A stretch of DNA of 64,000 nt, taken from Membranipora membranacea. Its lineage: Eukaryota > Bryozoa > Gymnolaemata > Cheilostomatida > Membraniporidae. Positions 12,701 to 25,900 of the stretch are shown here, in pieces; position 1 is the first letter of the stretch, and every line of letters starts with the position of its first letter. Made by a program: the position numbers and the translations under genes. Under the pieces are notes generated by a model. The model saw nothing but the letters and a program-made list of their open reading frames with translations, searched no databases and was not told the origin of the DNA. The DNA lies in NCBI GenBank assembly GCA_914767715.1, contig OU612065.1, positions 12,214,001 to 12,278,000 on the forward strand, given 5' to 3'.

Positions 12701-15700
12701 CAAGGCGATGAGTTGTCTAACTGGCTGACACTCCCGAAACCTTTTATATCCTCATTAAACTGAATAATGTTTGTCGGTTCAAGGCTTCTTGGATTTGCAA
12801 ATTGTCAAGCTCGATGCTACCAACTGTTTTTGCTTCCCGGAATATAACTTCAATTTTCCAATACCCTTTCATGATACTTCAGTTTTTGCTGAAACTTTCG
12901 TCTAAGTCCAAGGTAAAATAATGTGGTGGCCTTTCTACACATCATTGTTGAATTCAAGTGCCATCTGACAAAATCATTATAAGCTCTACTCCACTTCATC
13001 ACATTTATCAAGGATTTTTTTAACATAATTATATTACCCCACCCATTGTAATCAGACTGGGTGCATACCTCTGTTACCGTTACCAAGCTCTTGTAATGCT
13101 TCATTCAATATAATGATTTGAGAAGATTTGCATAACCTTGGAGCGAGTCCATGGGGCCCATTTTCCATAAGGTAACAAAGGCGTGAAGCGCCATCAAATT
13201 TTCCCTAAAATTATCTCCAGCATTAAACAGAGAGAAAAACATTTTGCATCCATGAGTGGGTTTGGGGAGAGAGAGAGGGGTCGAGGTAAACTAATATTTG
13301 GCTTTAGATGATTGTAGTACATGTTTTATAGATAGGTTTTGCAGCAAGAGCAGCTCAATATATAACAAGTAGAGGTTGAACACAGAAATCATCGTGGGAC
13401 TTGATGAACTTTTTCTGATAGTGCAAATATTTTAGATGTGAGTGCCGTCAGTAGTGTATCATATTTTCAATATTACAAACCAGTATCAAGGCAATATGAT
13501 CCCGTCGCCCAATCATGTCGATAACTCCATGTTATAGATTGAAGGGAAGATGTTTTTTTTAAGACGGTCAATATAAACAATGAGGCTGAGATAACAGTGG
13601 CAATTACCTATCAGAGGTAAAATGTAGTTTAAATCTGCGTATATCACATAATACCCATGTAACCTGCCATTATCTTACCCTCTGTTTCTGTGCTGCACCT
13701 CTCCCTTATCCACTTCCCAGTTAGTGGGGCTGGCTGAAGCGGAACTGCTCCTAACATTAGTATAGAAATGACATGCTGATCCGGAGCCGATCCCTTATGA
13801 CAGAATAAATAAGTGCAAGATTGAAGAAGTTACAATGCCGGAGGCTCTTCATCCCTTGTCTGGGTCAGATTTCCTCCTGTCAAATCTTTCTCACACAAAA
13901 ACAGCTAGACTTACAAACTATGTAGGTGGATCAACTATTACAATGAGGAGCAAATTTGAAGAAAAAATCCAGCAGAGCTCAGCATAAAATACCGCTAGAA
14001 GGAATTCAGCAGAGAAATTTGTGAACGAAACTCTTGTATTGTTCACTTGTTCACTGATATACAATATGCAGTCTTGGTCTGGAAAAATAGCTGAAGCTTT
14101 CTGTTTCTGTTTTACACTTAGGCTAAGAATGCTCATCTTTATTGAAAGTTGTTTAAGTAGAATTAACAACCCGACCATAATATTAACAGTATAACTATTT
14201 TCAAAATCTAAGTAATTGTAATAAATGAACAATTTTGATATAATGTTGAGGATTGATTATTTTTGACTGCCTCTTACATTAACTGCAAGAGAAATAATCG
14301 CTTATTTCGAAAGTATAGAGGTCATGTATATAGAAATCCTGGGAAGAGATGCGATTCCATGATCAGCCTGTCCTCCTGTGATGCAATCCATTGGAAAGGA
14401 CTCATGATCTATTTCCCATCAGGATAAATGCATCAGTGGCGGCAATGTCTGTCCAAGTAAACTAAAAAGCATCTATTGAGCGACCGCAAATAAAGAACTT
14501 GTGTTGTTGACAGGGTTTAGTCTGATAATGCAATCATTTTCATAAACCACATGCTGCACTTTCCCATGGGACTTGACCCTCCCCTTATTTCTGGCTCCTT
14601 ATTCTCAATCACCTGCCATGAGCTTCATATGGGTTAAGATCACAGCAGGAGCTTTAGCTTCAGATTATCCATTCAGGCTATACGATGATGGTTGGGCGTA
14701 ACCAACAATGACTGGAATAAAAGAATTTGGTGCTGATAGTTGTCGGATATTTATTTTTTTTAGTACAAAATATGGTGCTATGTGATCTACATAATACCTG
14801 CATTATATAAAATTTTCTGAATTGTGAATAAGATATATATAAGGAAAGAAAAACAGGTTTTAAAAATACGGTTATACCTTAGTTTGAGATGCGATGACCT
14901 ACACAATGTCATAAAATAATACAATTCACTGAATGTTAAAACACAATTTTCTTAATTCACTTTAACGCAGTAACAATCTAGGATTCTTGCGTAAATAAAG
15001 TCGAGAAATGGTTATATGTCTCAGGCGATGACAGGTGCCTAACTGCTATACTGACCAATGTGTTTTCAGGTTATTGTCACACCAACCAAGAGCTGCTTGA
15101 TCGAAGGTTTTCATAGCTTTTGAATCAAGGCATTTTTTCAAAGAAATGATTTGAGGGTACGTCATTCGTAGACCTTCCCAAAGACAACTTTCAGTTTATA
15201 AAATTTAACCGCCTGTAATTGTAAACGCACTGGTCGCCTGGCTGTGTATGTAATTGTGGTTTGACTAATTTCTGTTGCTGATAACTGGGGAACACTGCGG
15301 TAGACCCTGGGAGGCACCGCTGCTTTAGGCTACAGTGTTTACTATGACAACATAGATAAGACTATAACTATATCACGAGCACATTATTTGGCCAACAGTG
15401 TAGCCACAGGAATGACCCCTTATTGACTTTGTGAACTAACAATCGACGACCTACCATGTGACGTTAGAGGCGTCAATGATAGAGGCGCACAGGCACATAA
15501 TGTTCGACAGAGCAGAACTCATTTAGACGCACACCAAGCTACACATCAGTTAAAGGTTAGTGACAAGCATTTCCCAGTCAGTTCAGACATGGTACAGATT
15601 TAGTCAGATTAAAGGCCAGTAATGTTATAAAGGAAATATATGGATGATTATCTAGCTTTTTTAGGCTCTTTTACCATCTGTTACTGGTCGTTACTGTTAG

Positions 15701-16431
15701 GGTCTCATGTTTCTCATGTAAGTATTTATACCTCATATCTAAAAACAGTACAACATAAGTGTCTTGTCAGCTGACATCACCTCTCAATGCATGCTGTGGA
15801 AAACACTGGTTGTGAGCACAAGACAGAGAAGTCTAAGCATCAAGGACTTGTCAAATTTCAAGTAGCAGATGGGTTTGTGCCATCTCACCATTAGTGGTGC
15901 GATAGATAAGCTGGGCACACAGAAGTAACCATCATGCGACATCCTCTTTCTCTGATAAGCTCGAGCTTCTCCAATTGAGTTTGCACAACAAAGTCAATGG
16001 CAGACATGAATCTACTCCTATCTTGGATTTTGGATAGGTTGCTTTGAATTAAGACCTGGGTTGAACAATGTTACGGGTCCCATGTTTGATCATGTAGCTG
16101 CTGAGATTCACTCAACATCTTTTTGATGGAGATAAAAAAAATAGACAACTAGAAAAGTCCTAAAACAAAATCCCCAAAATTTGCTATACCATTCCCAACT
16201 ACATTATAGAAGGCATTCCAGGATAGTTCATTGCATTTTGAGCCCTTTTATGTCCCACCAGTTCAAGGTTGAACATAGACATATTTTCATTAGACGTTAT
16301 GTGTGATAATCGGTTTGGTCTGCTACTGTTCAGAATCAAAAGTCTCCGGCTCAGAACCTAGAAGCCCATGCGTAAGCCTGCACACATCATTGTTCAATTT
16401 TATTTAGAAATTTCATATTCATTGTAGAGAT

Positions 16432-19059
16432 ATGCCCCCGTCAACGGTAAAACTCATATGGTCAATATCAGCTTGTAATTTCTGCCCAAGAACAGGAGTG
16501 AGAACATGCCAGATAAAACCTGGAAAACTTCTATCAAAGCTTGCACTCGCTCTAGAGGTGGATATATCAACTTTGGATGAATCTGAAGGCATATGTACCT
16601 GCTGCCTAGCAGATGTCGATATGATTATAAGAGCTGTGGCAATAAGAGGAGCCATGAAGGATTATTACCTGGATTTCATACAGAGCTCAAGACGCTATAA
16701 CAATGATTTAGAATCCAGCCGATATCCTAATGGTCATTATATGGATCAAAGTCATATAATGCAGAACAACATGGGACCATCTATGATTGATTTAATGGAG
16801 TATGAAAGTCGTGGAATAGATATGCCTGAGAATATACATCCGCCTCCACCACTCCTTATTGCTAGACCCCAACCCAACAAGGAGTCTATACCTGTTGTAC
16901 CTCAACCTCCACCTTTACCTGCTCAAACCAAAAGTCAATCTTCTCCAGAACAAACCAGTGAAACATTGATTGCGACACCAACGAAAAAGTTTGTACCTAT
17001 ACAATATTCTTATAGTGATGGAAGGGGTTAATAGAGCAATAAGTGAGCACAGACATTACATCTCAGGCTCATGATATTATTAATAGTTAGTTGTCTTCTC
17101 CGTGTTTAAAAGAGCATAACTCCCTTTGATTAATTTATTATAACTAAAAAAATTGTAAGAATGTATTTTACTTCTCACTATCATTAACGCAACAACTATT
17201 TGCTTATTCGACTCACCTTATGATGACCGTGACTTTTTTAGAGTTAAAGAGCGCCATACAAGGTATCAGTGTGTTTTGTGTGACAAGATAGCAGGTTCCA
17301 AATCACACTGCATGGAGCACTTGATATGCCATTCCCCTGTCAGGCCGTTTACATGCTCTCATTGCCTTAAAACCTACAAATCACGTAAAGCTTGCAGAGA
17401 GCATTTAATTGTCATGCATGGCATTGAGAAAGTGGAGGAAAATCTTCAGAAACTGGTGCTTGTTGACACTGTAAGTTGAGAGCTTCTTGGTGTTAAAACT
17501 TTATATAAAAAAATTATTACAGTGTTATGCATACAATGAGAAATGTTCTGTAGCTCCTTGCTGCTTATATCATGGTAGCCTGTCGTGACAAGCTTTGTTC
17601 ACCAAACAAAGCTTGTCACGACAGGCTAATATCATAGTAGATCGAATCTTATTAATAACAAGGTCGATCCATGAACAGAAAGTGACGACAAAGTTTTCTT
17701 TTGATATGTTACATTCAATTTGAGTTTCTAGAAGTTTGAACTATATTTCAGGAAGGTTTAAAGCAACTAGAACATGTTTGCACTCAGTACAGGAGAATAT
17801 ATTGCCCTACATTAAAGTTGAATGATGACCTTACGTTACCTGGATCATCTGTAATACTGCCAGCCCCCAAGTCAGAACCGGAAGACCATAAACTTGATCA
17901 TGATGGTGGCTCAGCCTGGTTATACTCCTCAGGCGAACAGAACACAAGTCGTCAACCTCCACCATTGCTGCAATGTGGCCCGACCTCTAACATGCCAGTC
18001 AATGTCAGCGTTGCCACTGACTATGAGGAGATAACTCCGCCTCCATCCAAACGAACCAGAAAAGGAACACCACACAAACTCGTACGTGGACTGCCTGAGG
18101 TTCGGGATATGCAAAATATTGAGCCTACCCAAGAGGATTCAGATGAAGGAGGAAGTGATAGGTCAATTGGCTTGAAACCCATTCAGATCGGGACTAAGAT
18201 GAAAAAAACAACCGAATGGTTTCCACCAGTCTTGCCGCATGAACAACCATTCTTTAGCTGTCCTATCCCTCCTGTTAACCCTCCGTTCTTCCCTAGCTTC
18301 ACAGCAGCAGAAGCTGTATTACCTACGATTGCACCACCGCCCACACGCCAGTCTCCTCCGTCAAACACCAGGAAGGTAGTACCTCCTTGTGAGAGATGTG
18401 GCCGATGTTTCCCAACTAAAGAGAAGATGGCAGATCACATGAGGTCACACAGCGAGGTCAAACAGTTCTCTTGCCTGGTGTGTAACAGGTTTTTCAAGTA
18501 TCGCCGTGGCGTCACTAACCATCTCAAAGAGGTTCACCATTTCACCGATAGAAATGAGATCAGCTCAAAAGTAGCCAGTCATGAGGTCGGTGTGGTGGTC
18601 CAATCAAAGGCCGCCCGCTCTAGAGAGAGGCGAGCACAGCAGAGTCAGTTTACCAGTTCTACCACTGTCAAACACGAGCAACAGGACATGGAAGTGCACA
18701 ACACTAACATAAGCCAAAAGGTCATTCAGGACACACTGTCCTCATTGGCAGACATCCAGTCAGCTGCAGAGAGTGCGACTATGCCAGCTATGGAGTCTGA
18801 TGAAGATGAATCTAAAGGGGAAAGGGAGGGTATGGAGAGATCAGCCTCTTCTGAATCAAAGGATGCCAAAGCTGAGCATTCGAATAGTCCGAGTGATGCA
18901 GCGTCTGCAGACTCGGAGGGCTCAGAAGCTTCTACCAACGAGATGTTTGGACACGCCGGAGCTGACGAAGTCTTCAACCCTGAAGAGGATGAGGACGATA
19001 TGGAAAGTATTAACTTAGAGTTGCCAAGAGAGCCCGGTGTACCAATCACAGCTGCATAA
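16432..19059 (+). CDS. C2H2 zinc-finger protein with ZAD-like N-terminal domain
   Basis: Probable nuclear DNA-binding regulator. Proposed exons are 16432-17026, 17244-17470 and 17752-19059, in matching phase, giving about 709 residues. Residues 15-18 and 55-58 form two CxxC pairs separated by a helix-rich stretch and followed by another predicted helical segment. This is the arrangement of the zinc-finger-associated domain (ZAD), a dimerisation module. A Pro-rich linker follows. Four C2H2 fingers come as two pairs: about 208-228 and 236-258, then after a long disordered segment 486-506 and 514-535. The C-terminus is acidic and Ser-rich. The start codon is four bases after an acceptor (ATTGTAG), so an upstream exon, coding or not, is likely. 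The first donor (GGTTAATAG context) is weak, and the acceptor at 17244 has a competing AG two bases earlier. The gene converges on G6PD, 0.9 kb away. Which family member it is cannot be said. Confidence 0.75.
17567..17638. mobile_element. Palindromic insertion with 10-bp near-perfect target duplication
   Basis: Two 23-bp arms (17577-17599 and 17605-17627), beginning AGCCTGTCGTGACAAG, are exact reverse complements around a 5-base loop. ATATCATGGT precedes the left arm (17567-17576) and ATATCATAGT follows the right arm (17629-17638), a 10-bp duplication with one mismatch. It sits in the last intron of the zinc-finger gene. Confidence 0.65.
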
Positions 19060-19987
19060 GACTTATAATTATGTTCATCACAACAACCTCTGCGTGAGAC
19101 AATCTCTTTAGAGAAGCCTGAGACTTTTACTCTTTGACATGTTCCACTGTTAGTGCCAGTATGGATAATTTACTCATGCTTATAATTATCCTCATACGAA
19201 GAACAATAATTTTAAGCCCTTATTATACAGTTGACAATGTAACCTCTGATGCCTTAGCGGAGTTCAAGTTTTGGATTTCAATATATAAAGCTTTAGCAAC
19301 AGAGCCTGCCAAACTATAAAGTAAACCTGCTGAAAAGTATTATACGCCAATTATCATATTAAAATATATTTTCCTTTAGCTTTCACAAAAATATTTTATT
19401 TTTCTCTCATTTTGTTTCAACTCATTACTACCTAAGTTCAGATTTGATCAGCAAACAATATATCGTTCATCAAAGTATATATGACGTGAAAAAATATCAT
19501 CTTCTCTACTGTTGTACAAACTCTAGATTCACAATTCTCTACTTGCTCTGTGATGGAAGGTTTTAACACACCCTGATAGAAGCCTTATCGCAAAGGATAT
19601 AGGTTAGTTGAGGGACACCCCGAGATATTGATTTGACTAATCTACTAGGTTCTCTAGTAAAAGATATCTGTCAGAAATTTGGCATAGATACAAGGAAATA
19701 TATTAAGCAGACATTGGAAAACGGAACGCTTCAGGAGAAAATTTTCATTGAGCTAAAATTGTATCAGTAAATTCAGAATATGAGCTATAAGAAAGAGTAG
19801 GTGTTTCATATGAGAAAATATTATCTTTATAAACATTTGGTGCCACTAATAAATCTAATAGGTTTGGTAGGTTCTAATCAGACATTGTAACAACTGAATC
19901 AAATCACAAAGTATAGTCTCCTGATCATGTATACTATAGTGTGCTGTGCAGACAGAGAAAATATAACTCCAGAATAGTTCTGTGTGT
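19060..19987. other. Intergenic, convergent 3' ends of zinc-finger gene and G6PD
   Basis: These 928 bp lie between the two stop codons and should contain both 3' untranslated regions. A TTTATT at about 19396 would read AATAAA on the minus strand, but it is nearly 600 bp past the G6PD stop and I do not assign it. No coding exon is visible. Confidence 0.5.
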
Positions 19988-22900
19988 TTACAGCTTGTTA
20001 GAAGCTTTCCATTTGTAGGATCCAGTGTAAGACAAACCTCTCTTCCTAGCTAAATCGTCTGCCTCCTTTGGTCCTCGGCTGTAGTTTAAAAAAGAAGAAA
20101 TCAACACAAACGGAAAAGAAAGAGAAATGAGAAGGGATTAATCATTAAACTTTAATTATTTTCATAACAACTTGAACTTGAATGCATGTAAGAAAGAGAT
20201 ATAAATTTACATACCTTCCATATATGTAGGGTATGGGGACAGGGCCTCCTGGGCTCTCAATGGTGTGAAGTAACTGAGTAAATATCCTCCAAGCCTCTCT
20301 CAGCTCATCTGTTCTCACAAAGTGCATCTGACTTCCAACAAATACATCGAGTATGAGTCGCTCATAGGCGTCAGGCATCTTTACCCCCTGTGGTAAGAGA
20401 TGGATGGTATGAAGGTCAAGGTGAAAAACAAGGTAGAAGGATAGTATATATGTGAGTAAATAGACGATACATACAGTCATCACTAGTCAGAGCTGTTCCA
20501 TGTTTTTTTTTATCCAATTAATAGTTGCATGACAAAAGCTGTGAATTACACTTCTCCTAGCTATGCGGAAGGACGGATATTTTCATTCACAACTCAAGTT
20601 CAGCTCAACTCAATGCATAAGATAAGTACAGTTACTTAGGAGACAAACTGAAAATTTTGGTCACTCTTAACTAAACATTTTTCCCGTTTATGACAGCAGA
20701 AGTGAAATACGCAGGCAGCATTAATCTAAATTTCAGGTATGTCTCATTCCGTATGTCACTATAGCCCCTTGCGGACTCCCAGTTGTAATGGTATTGATTA
20801 TAGGCAACGCATGATGACAGAACCAGCAGAGCAAGAACCAAGACTTCACATCCTAATATGTTATACAACAAATTGGAGTGTGTTCAGACCTGCTTACAAT
20901 GAGCAAGAGCAAGTTATCACAGAAATTCTTATGCATGTGGCGTGTGATACAACCAATCAATGTGAACCAACATCAACAATTTATCCAATACAGACCTGGT
21001 ATCTATCGTTGTATGTAAGGTCGAGTTCGGTCTCCTCTGCTCCTATAGCCATACCAGGTACTTTAGTCATCATCTTACAATATACAGCCTCCCCGGGCTG
21101 TACTCTGAGTACAAGCTCGTTACGCTTCAGCTGATTATCAGGGAATATATTACCTGAGACATCCTTAAACTGAATCCTAACCTCGGCCTTTCTCTCATTA
21201 GTGGCTGCAATACAGGTTCAGGTGATAAAGAGGGTGAGCAACTCAATTCAAGCTCATTGAGACAAGAAGCAACAACTGTAAGCCAACAAATGGAGATGTG
21301 AAAAATGATGGATTTCTTTTAAATTATTTGTATTATAGACCAAACAAAATATTTTAATGAGATCTGAGATGTATAATGTATTTGATAACCTACCTTTACC
21401 GCACTTCAAGATGAATGGTACACCATCCCATCTCTCATTATTCACATTGAGAACTGCCATAGCGTATGTTGCTGTTTTGGAGCCTTAAAGAGGTAAAGAT
21501 AGTACATGTAAGTTAGGCTTATGATTCATCTACTACTCGGTATGATTTTACAAAAGTGATTCAACTAGAACGGAAGTGAATGAAAAGGGGAATGGCACAC
21601 CAAAAATCGAACATAGTATTTTCACGACCACAACCGCTACAAATTCTAATTCAAGAAGCTGAAATGCTTTAGTGCATCCCTTGGGAACTAGGTTGGCAAT
21701 ACAGGGACATATGACATTTTATTATATGGAGACCTTGTAAAGTAGTGTATTATTTATACCTTTAGGCACAGTTGGATCATCTAGATATGAAATTTTGGAA
21801 TCTGCAGTGGTACCGTCAGGATCTCCCTCGTACTGTCCTAGGACCACATCAGATATGTTGAGTGCCCTCACTGCTTTCAAAACTTTTACCTGTTAGAACA
21901 ACAAAGACATTTCATAAATAAATGAATGTGTATGAAACAAACTCCTTCTATAACAACTATCCATGTATAGAAAAGATATGCTCGAAAATCAGTTACAGGA
22001 TGCGACGATGAAACCTTCTGAGCTACGAGTGGTGACAAACAAATATGGTTAGGTTACATAAGGTTTGGTAAGCCTGTTGAGAATGATGAGTTCAGAAGTG
22101 AAGTCCAGATAAAATCTTCCTCTCCGAAAATGAGGTGCCCCCAGTGGCATAGTAACGTACAGATTAAGAATGAGGTTATAGCCATGAAATGGTGAAAATG
22201 AAATTTCCTGGTAAGCAAGAGGAAATACCATAGACCTACTAATAATAATTATTATTAGTAGGTCTATGGGAAATACAGATGGATGAATCTTCCGAATTCA
22301 GTAGAAAGGGTCCATATGGATTTCTATCTGATAGACAACGATGACTGACCGAGATGACATTCCAATGAAAGCCAATAGCTACAATAGCAACAGAGAAGTC
22401 ATAAAAACTAACAACAGCAGCATTATACACGGAAAAGTGAGTTATCCTCCCTCTGACCATGAGCTGACAAATCATTTTAGTTGATATAGGTGTCAAGCTG
22501 TCTTTTTTTAGGGTTGGATATTTGCACAAGTAACTATCTTAGTCTCTGTCTTAATTGTTAGAGCACACCTCACATTTAAATCTGCCAGATATTCATGATA
22601 ACTTGTTGGAGTCTAACAAACACAACTTCCAAGTTAACATTTGTTGCTTACATGTCACATTGACAGATATCACATTGATACGTATCCAGTCTCGACCACA
22701 GCTTTTGATCATTGAACCTATCTCTTAAATATATTACTAAAATACCAAGAATAGCAAATCTCTTTGTTTGCTATCGACCTCATTTTACAAAGTGGTGAAG
22801 GAGGCATTGTAGAGGATGCTGGTACAGTTCTTAGACACAGCTACATTCAAACACAGACATTGAAAAGTTTAAGTGGTAAATTATCCTATCATTCATCAGC

Positions 22901-25900
22901 TGCTTTATTTTAACATAATTTCGATTATCTCCATTTCACTATTTAATAAGCCATTACAAAAACTCCAACAACCCATTGCTAGGTCCAGAACTGAATACAT
23001 CATTATGGCAGATGGCAGAAAGTAAGCAACCAGTCACTTCACAGACAAACTTCCTTTCGACTGTGTCACTGTTCATGATGAACTATGAACAAACACTATC
23101 ACGGACCCATATCCTGTTCTCGATTTCATGATAGAATACAATCTTACGCTAAAACAGCATGTTGCCACTTCAATAAGAATGATATGCCCCTCTATGAGAT
23201 ACTAAGCCTAGGACCTCAATCTTAGGAGACAATCAAAACTAGAAATGAGAAAAACTGTCTAGACAGTGTTGATGACCTGAAAACTCATCAACAGAAAGTT
23301 CACTAGTATCACCATAAAACAAAAACATGATGATATGTCGATAATATTGTATACTTTAGTCAATTTGCAGTTTGTAAAAAGCCAAACATATACATTATTG
23401 AAGTTTGCGGTATTGCAACAATTTACATTCACCCTCTAAGCCTGTCAAGCTTTGTTGGTGGAAGCAATGGTATGGGGGGAGTGGGCAGCTATCAACAGAG
23501 CATGTCAAAACAGGCTAGCACCTTCTTAGTAACAAATGTTGTTTGTTGAGTGTCAGTGTTTATAAAGGAAAGGAAAGGAAAGGTTAGAAGTAAGAGAGTA
23601 GAGCCTACTTTTTCATCTCTGATATCTTCACCATTCATGGTGACTGGTTTCTCCATTGCTGTCAGACACATAATCTGGAGCAAGTGGTTCTGCATAACAT
23701 CCCTATCAAAGAACAGAAAAAGTGAAGGTATTAGTCTAAGGCTTAGTATTCAAATTAAATCAGCAACGGCTCCAATGACATTCTTTTTTACAAGGAACTT
23801 GCAACAGAGACTAAGCATGCTCTCACTCCCTAATCATCAACTTCCTCAGTGACAATCACAGAAATATAGTGTTTACATCATAATATGATGCAGACGCTAT
23901 AGTATGATATTTGCATATACTGAGCAAGCTAAGCAGGTCTACAAGGAAGTGGTTGAATTATAGACTAGTACATACAAGCCTACGGGAATGTGGATATACA
24001 CAGCAGAGTAAGGATCTCACTTTATAATTACTAGTTTGATACCAGTTGATTTCTGTTTTGGCTCTTGTGTCCTTTTAAATGTTGGTTTTGGCTTCCAAAA
24101 TTATGTGTTTTGGTTATTGAATATCTGCAGCATTAGTTAAAGAGCTCTAACTCCGGTGGTTCAGTGGCATTACATTATCATAATGTAATGCCACTGAGCC
24201 ACCAGAGTTAGAGCTCTTTAACTACTGCAGCATTGGTCATTAAATGCCACAGTCAGTCTCCAAACGTGAATACAATTATATCAAAACAACACCAGAATGA
24301 CTGGCAGGTTTGAGAAATTCTTATTTGACGAGGCATATCATGATAATCTTAGATGGCTGAAGTAAAATAATTTGTTGTGTCAAATTAATCTCAGCCACTA
24401 ACCTGATAATACCAAACTCGTCAAAGTATCCACCTCTACCCTGGGTACCAAATGGCTCCTTGAATGTAATCACTACTGCAGCAATATGGTCTCTGTTCCA
24501 TGACGGCCCAAAGATTCTGTTGCCTAAATGTTAAAAGACAGGTAGTCATAATGCAGTTATCAGTTTTATGCAGCCACATGAAGCAACACCCTGGGCATAG
24601 GACTGTGCTTCAGAATCGATACATTAAGTGGCTAGCATAGAAAATGTGACATTTTTATTATGAACAAAGGTATAATTACAAACAGGCAGGTGAGAATAGA
24701 AGGAACAAAGCAAAAAGGAAATCAAAATATGACTGATAATGACAGCTATGTCAAGCTATTGCCTTACCAAATCTCATACAAAGAAGATTCTGCACCATTT
24801 CCTTTCCCAGATAATGGTCGATACGATAGAGCTGGTCTTCAGTAAAAAGCTTTGACAAATGCTTGGACAGTTTCTCTGATGAGTCAAGATCTTTACCAAA
24901 GGGTTTCTCTATGATCACCCGTGTCCAGATGTCATCACTACAGAAGTGAAAGCAAAAGAGAATCAAATATTGTATTACCCTACATACATGTTACGTACAG
25001 CAGCCTGATAATGGCATGAAGCAAAGGAAGAGACAGTAGGTTGTTGTCTAAAAATCATCAATGATAAAGAGATCAATACACTAGAAGAGATATTAATGTC
25101 GATGTCAAGGAAATCTATGACCCTATAAAGTAGCCAGCCAGGTGGTACAAATAGCTTTCAACAACCATTATTACAGGTGAGATATATTATCCGCAAAGAT
25201 ATTAAATACTTAATGGATTACATTTTTGTCATGCAGGCAGCTTTAATGTTAGATGTGACGGTTTCGTAGACAGATGGTGGCAGAGCCAGGTAGAAAAGTC
25301 GGCAGGCATTGGCACACAGTCTGGTCAGATGAAGGTCAAGGTTCTTAAAATCAGTTTCTTTATCATAAGAGCCAGCTACATATGAGTTCACCTTCCAAAA
25401 CTGCTCTAGTTTATCCTTTTCTGAATCGGCCACCTGATAGTCAAACAAAAAAAGTATAGTTGTAATTACATATGAAGTAAAAAAAATGATGGCGATATAT
25501 GTGTGTCAACTCATCAGTCTGTGATGATATGACAGAAAGAATGAATTTCAGCGGATTGTGAACATTATGACACAATGATATTCAATTTATGTTGATCTAG
25601 AAGATTCAACAGTGATTACAAAACCATTTCATTCAAGCAGAGACTAATCGCTAAGTAGATTTAGGTCTATATTGAACAAGGAAGTAGGATTTTAGCAACA
25701 AGATATATAACTTGCAACATAGTTTATTGGGACACACTCTAACAAGATGACAAAACAGTTCGTACATAGATAACCTTTGTTACTCATAGTTTGCAAAAAA
25801 AAAAATTATTCATAATCTACCCTCTACAGATAATGAGTTCCTCATCATCTCTTATGATGAGTGGCCTTCATAAATGAATGGCCTCTGAAATGAGTGGCCT

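Larger units (their letters stand above)
5138..16431. other. Gene-poor region between divergent tetraspanin and zinc-finger genes
   Basis: No exon chain with recognisable protein similarity was found in these 11.3 kb. Open frames on both strands are short, lack paired splice sites in matching phase, and read like chance AT-rich frames. The region must hold promoters and probably untranslated 5' exons of the two flanking divergent genes, since the zinc-finger start codon lies just after a splice acceptor. Repeats are listed separately. Two cytosine runs occur at about 7954-7963 and 9284-9295. I cannot exclude RNA genes or enhancers here. Confidence 0.55.
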
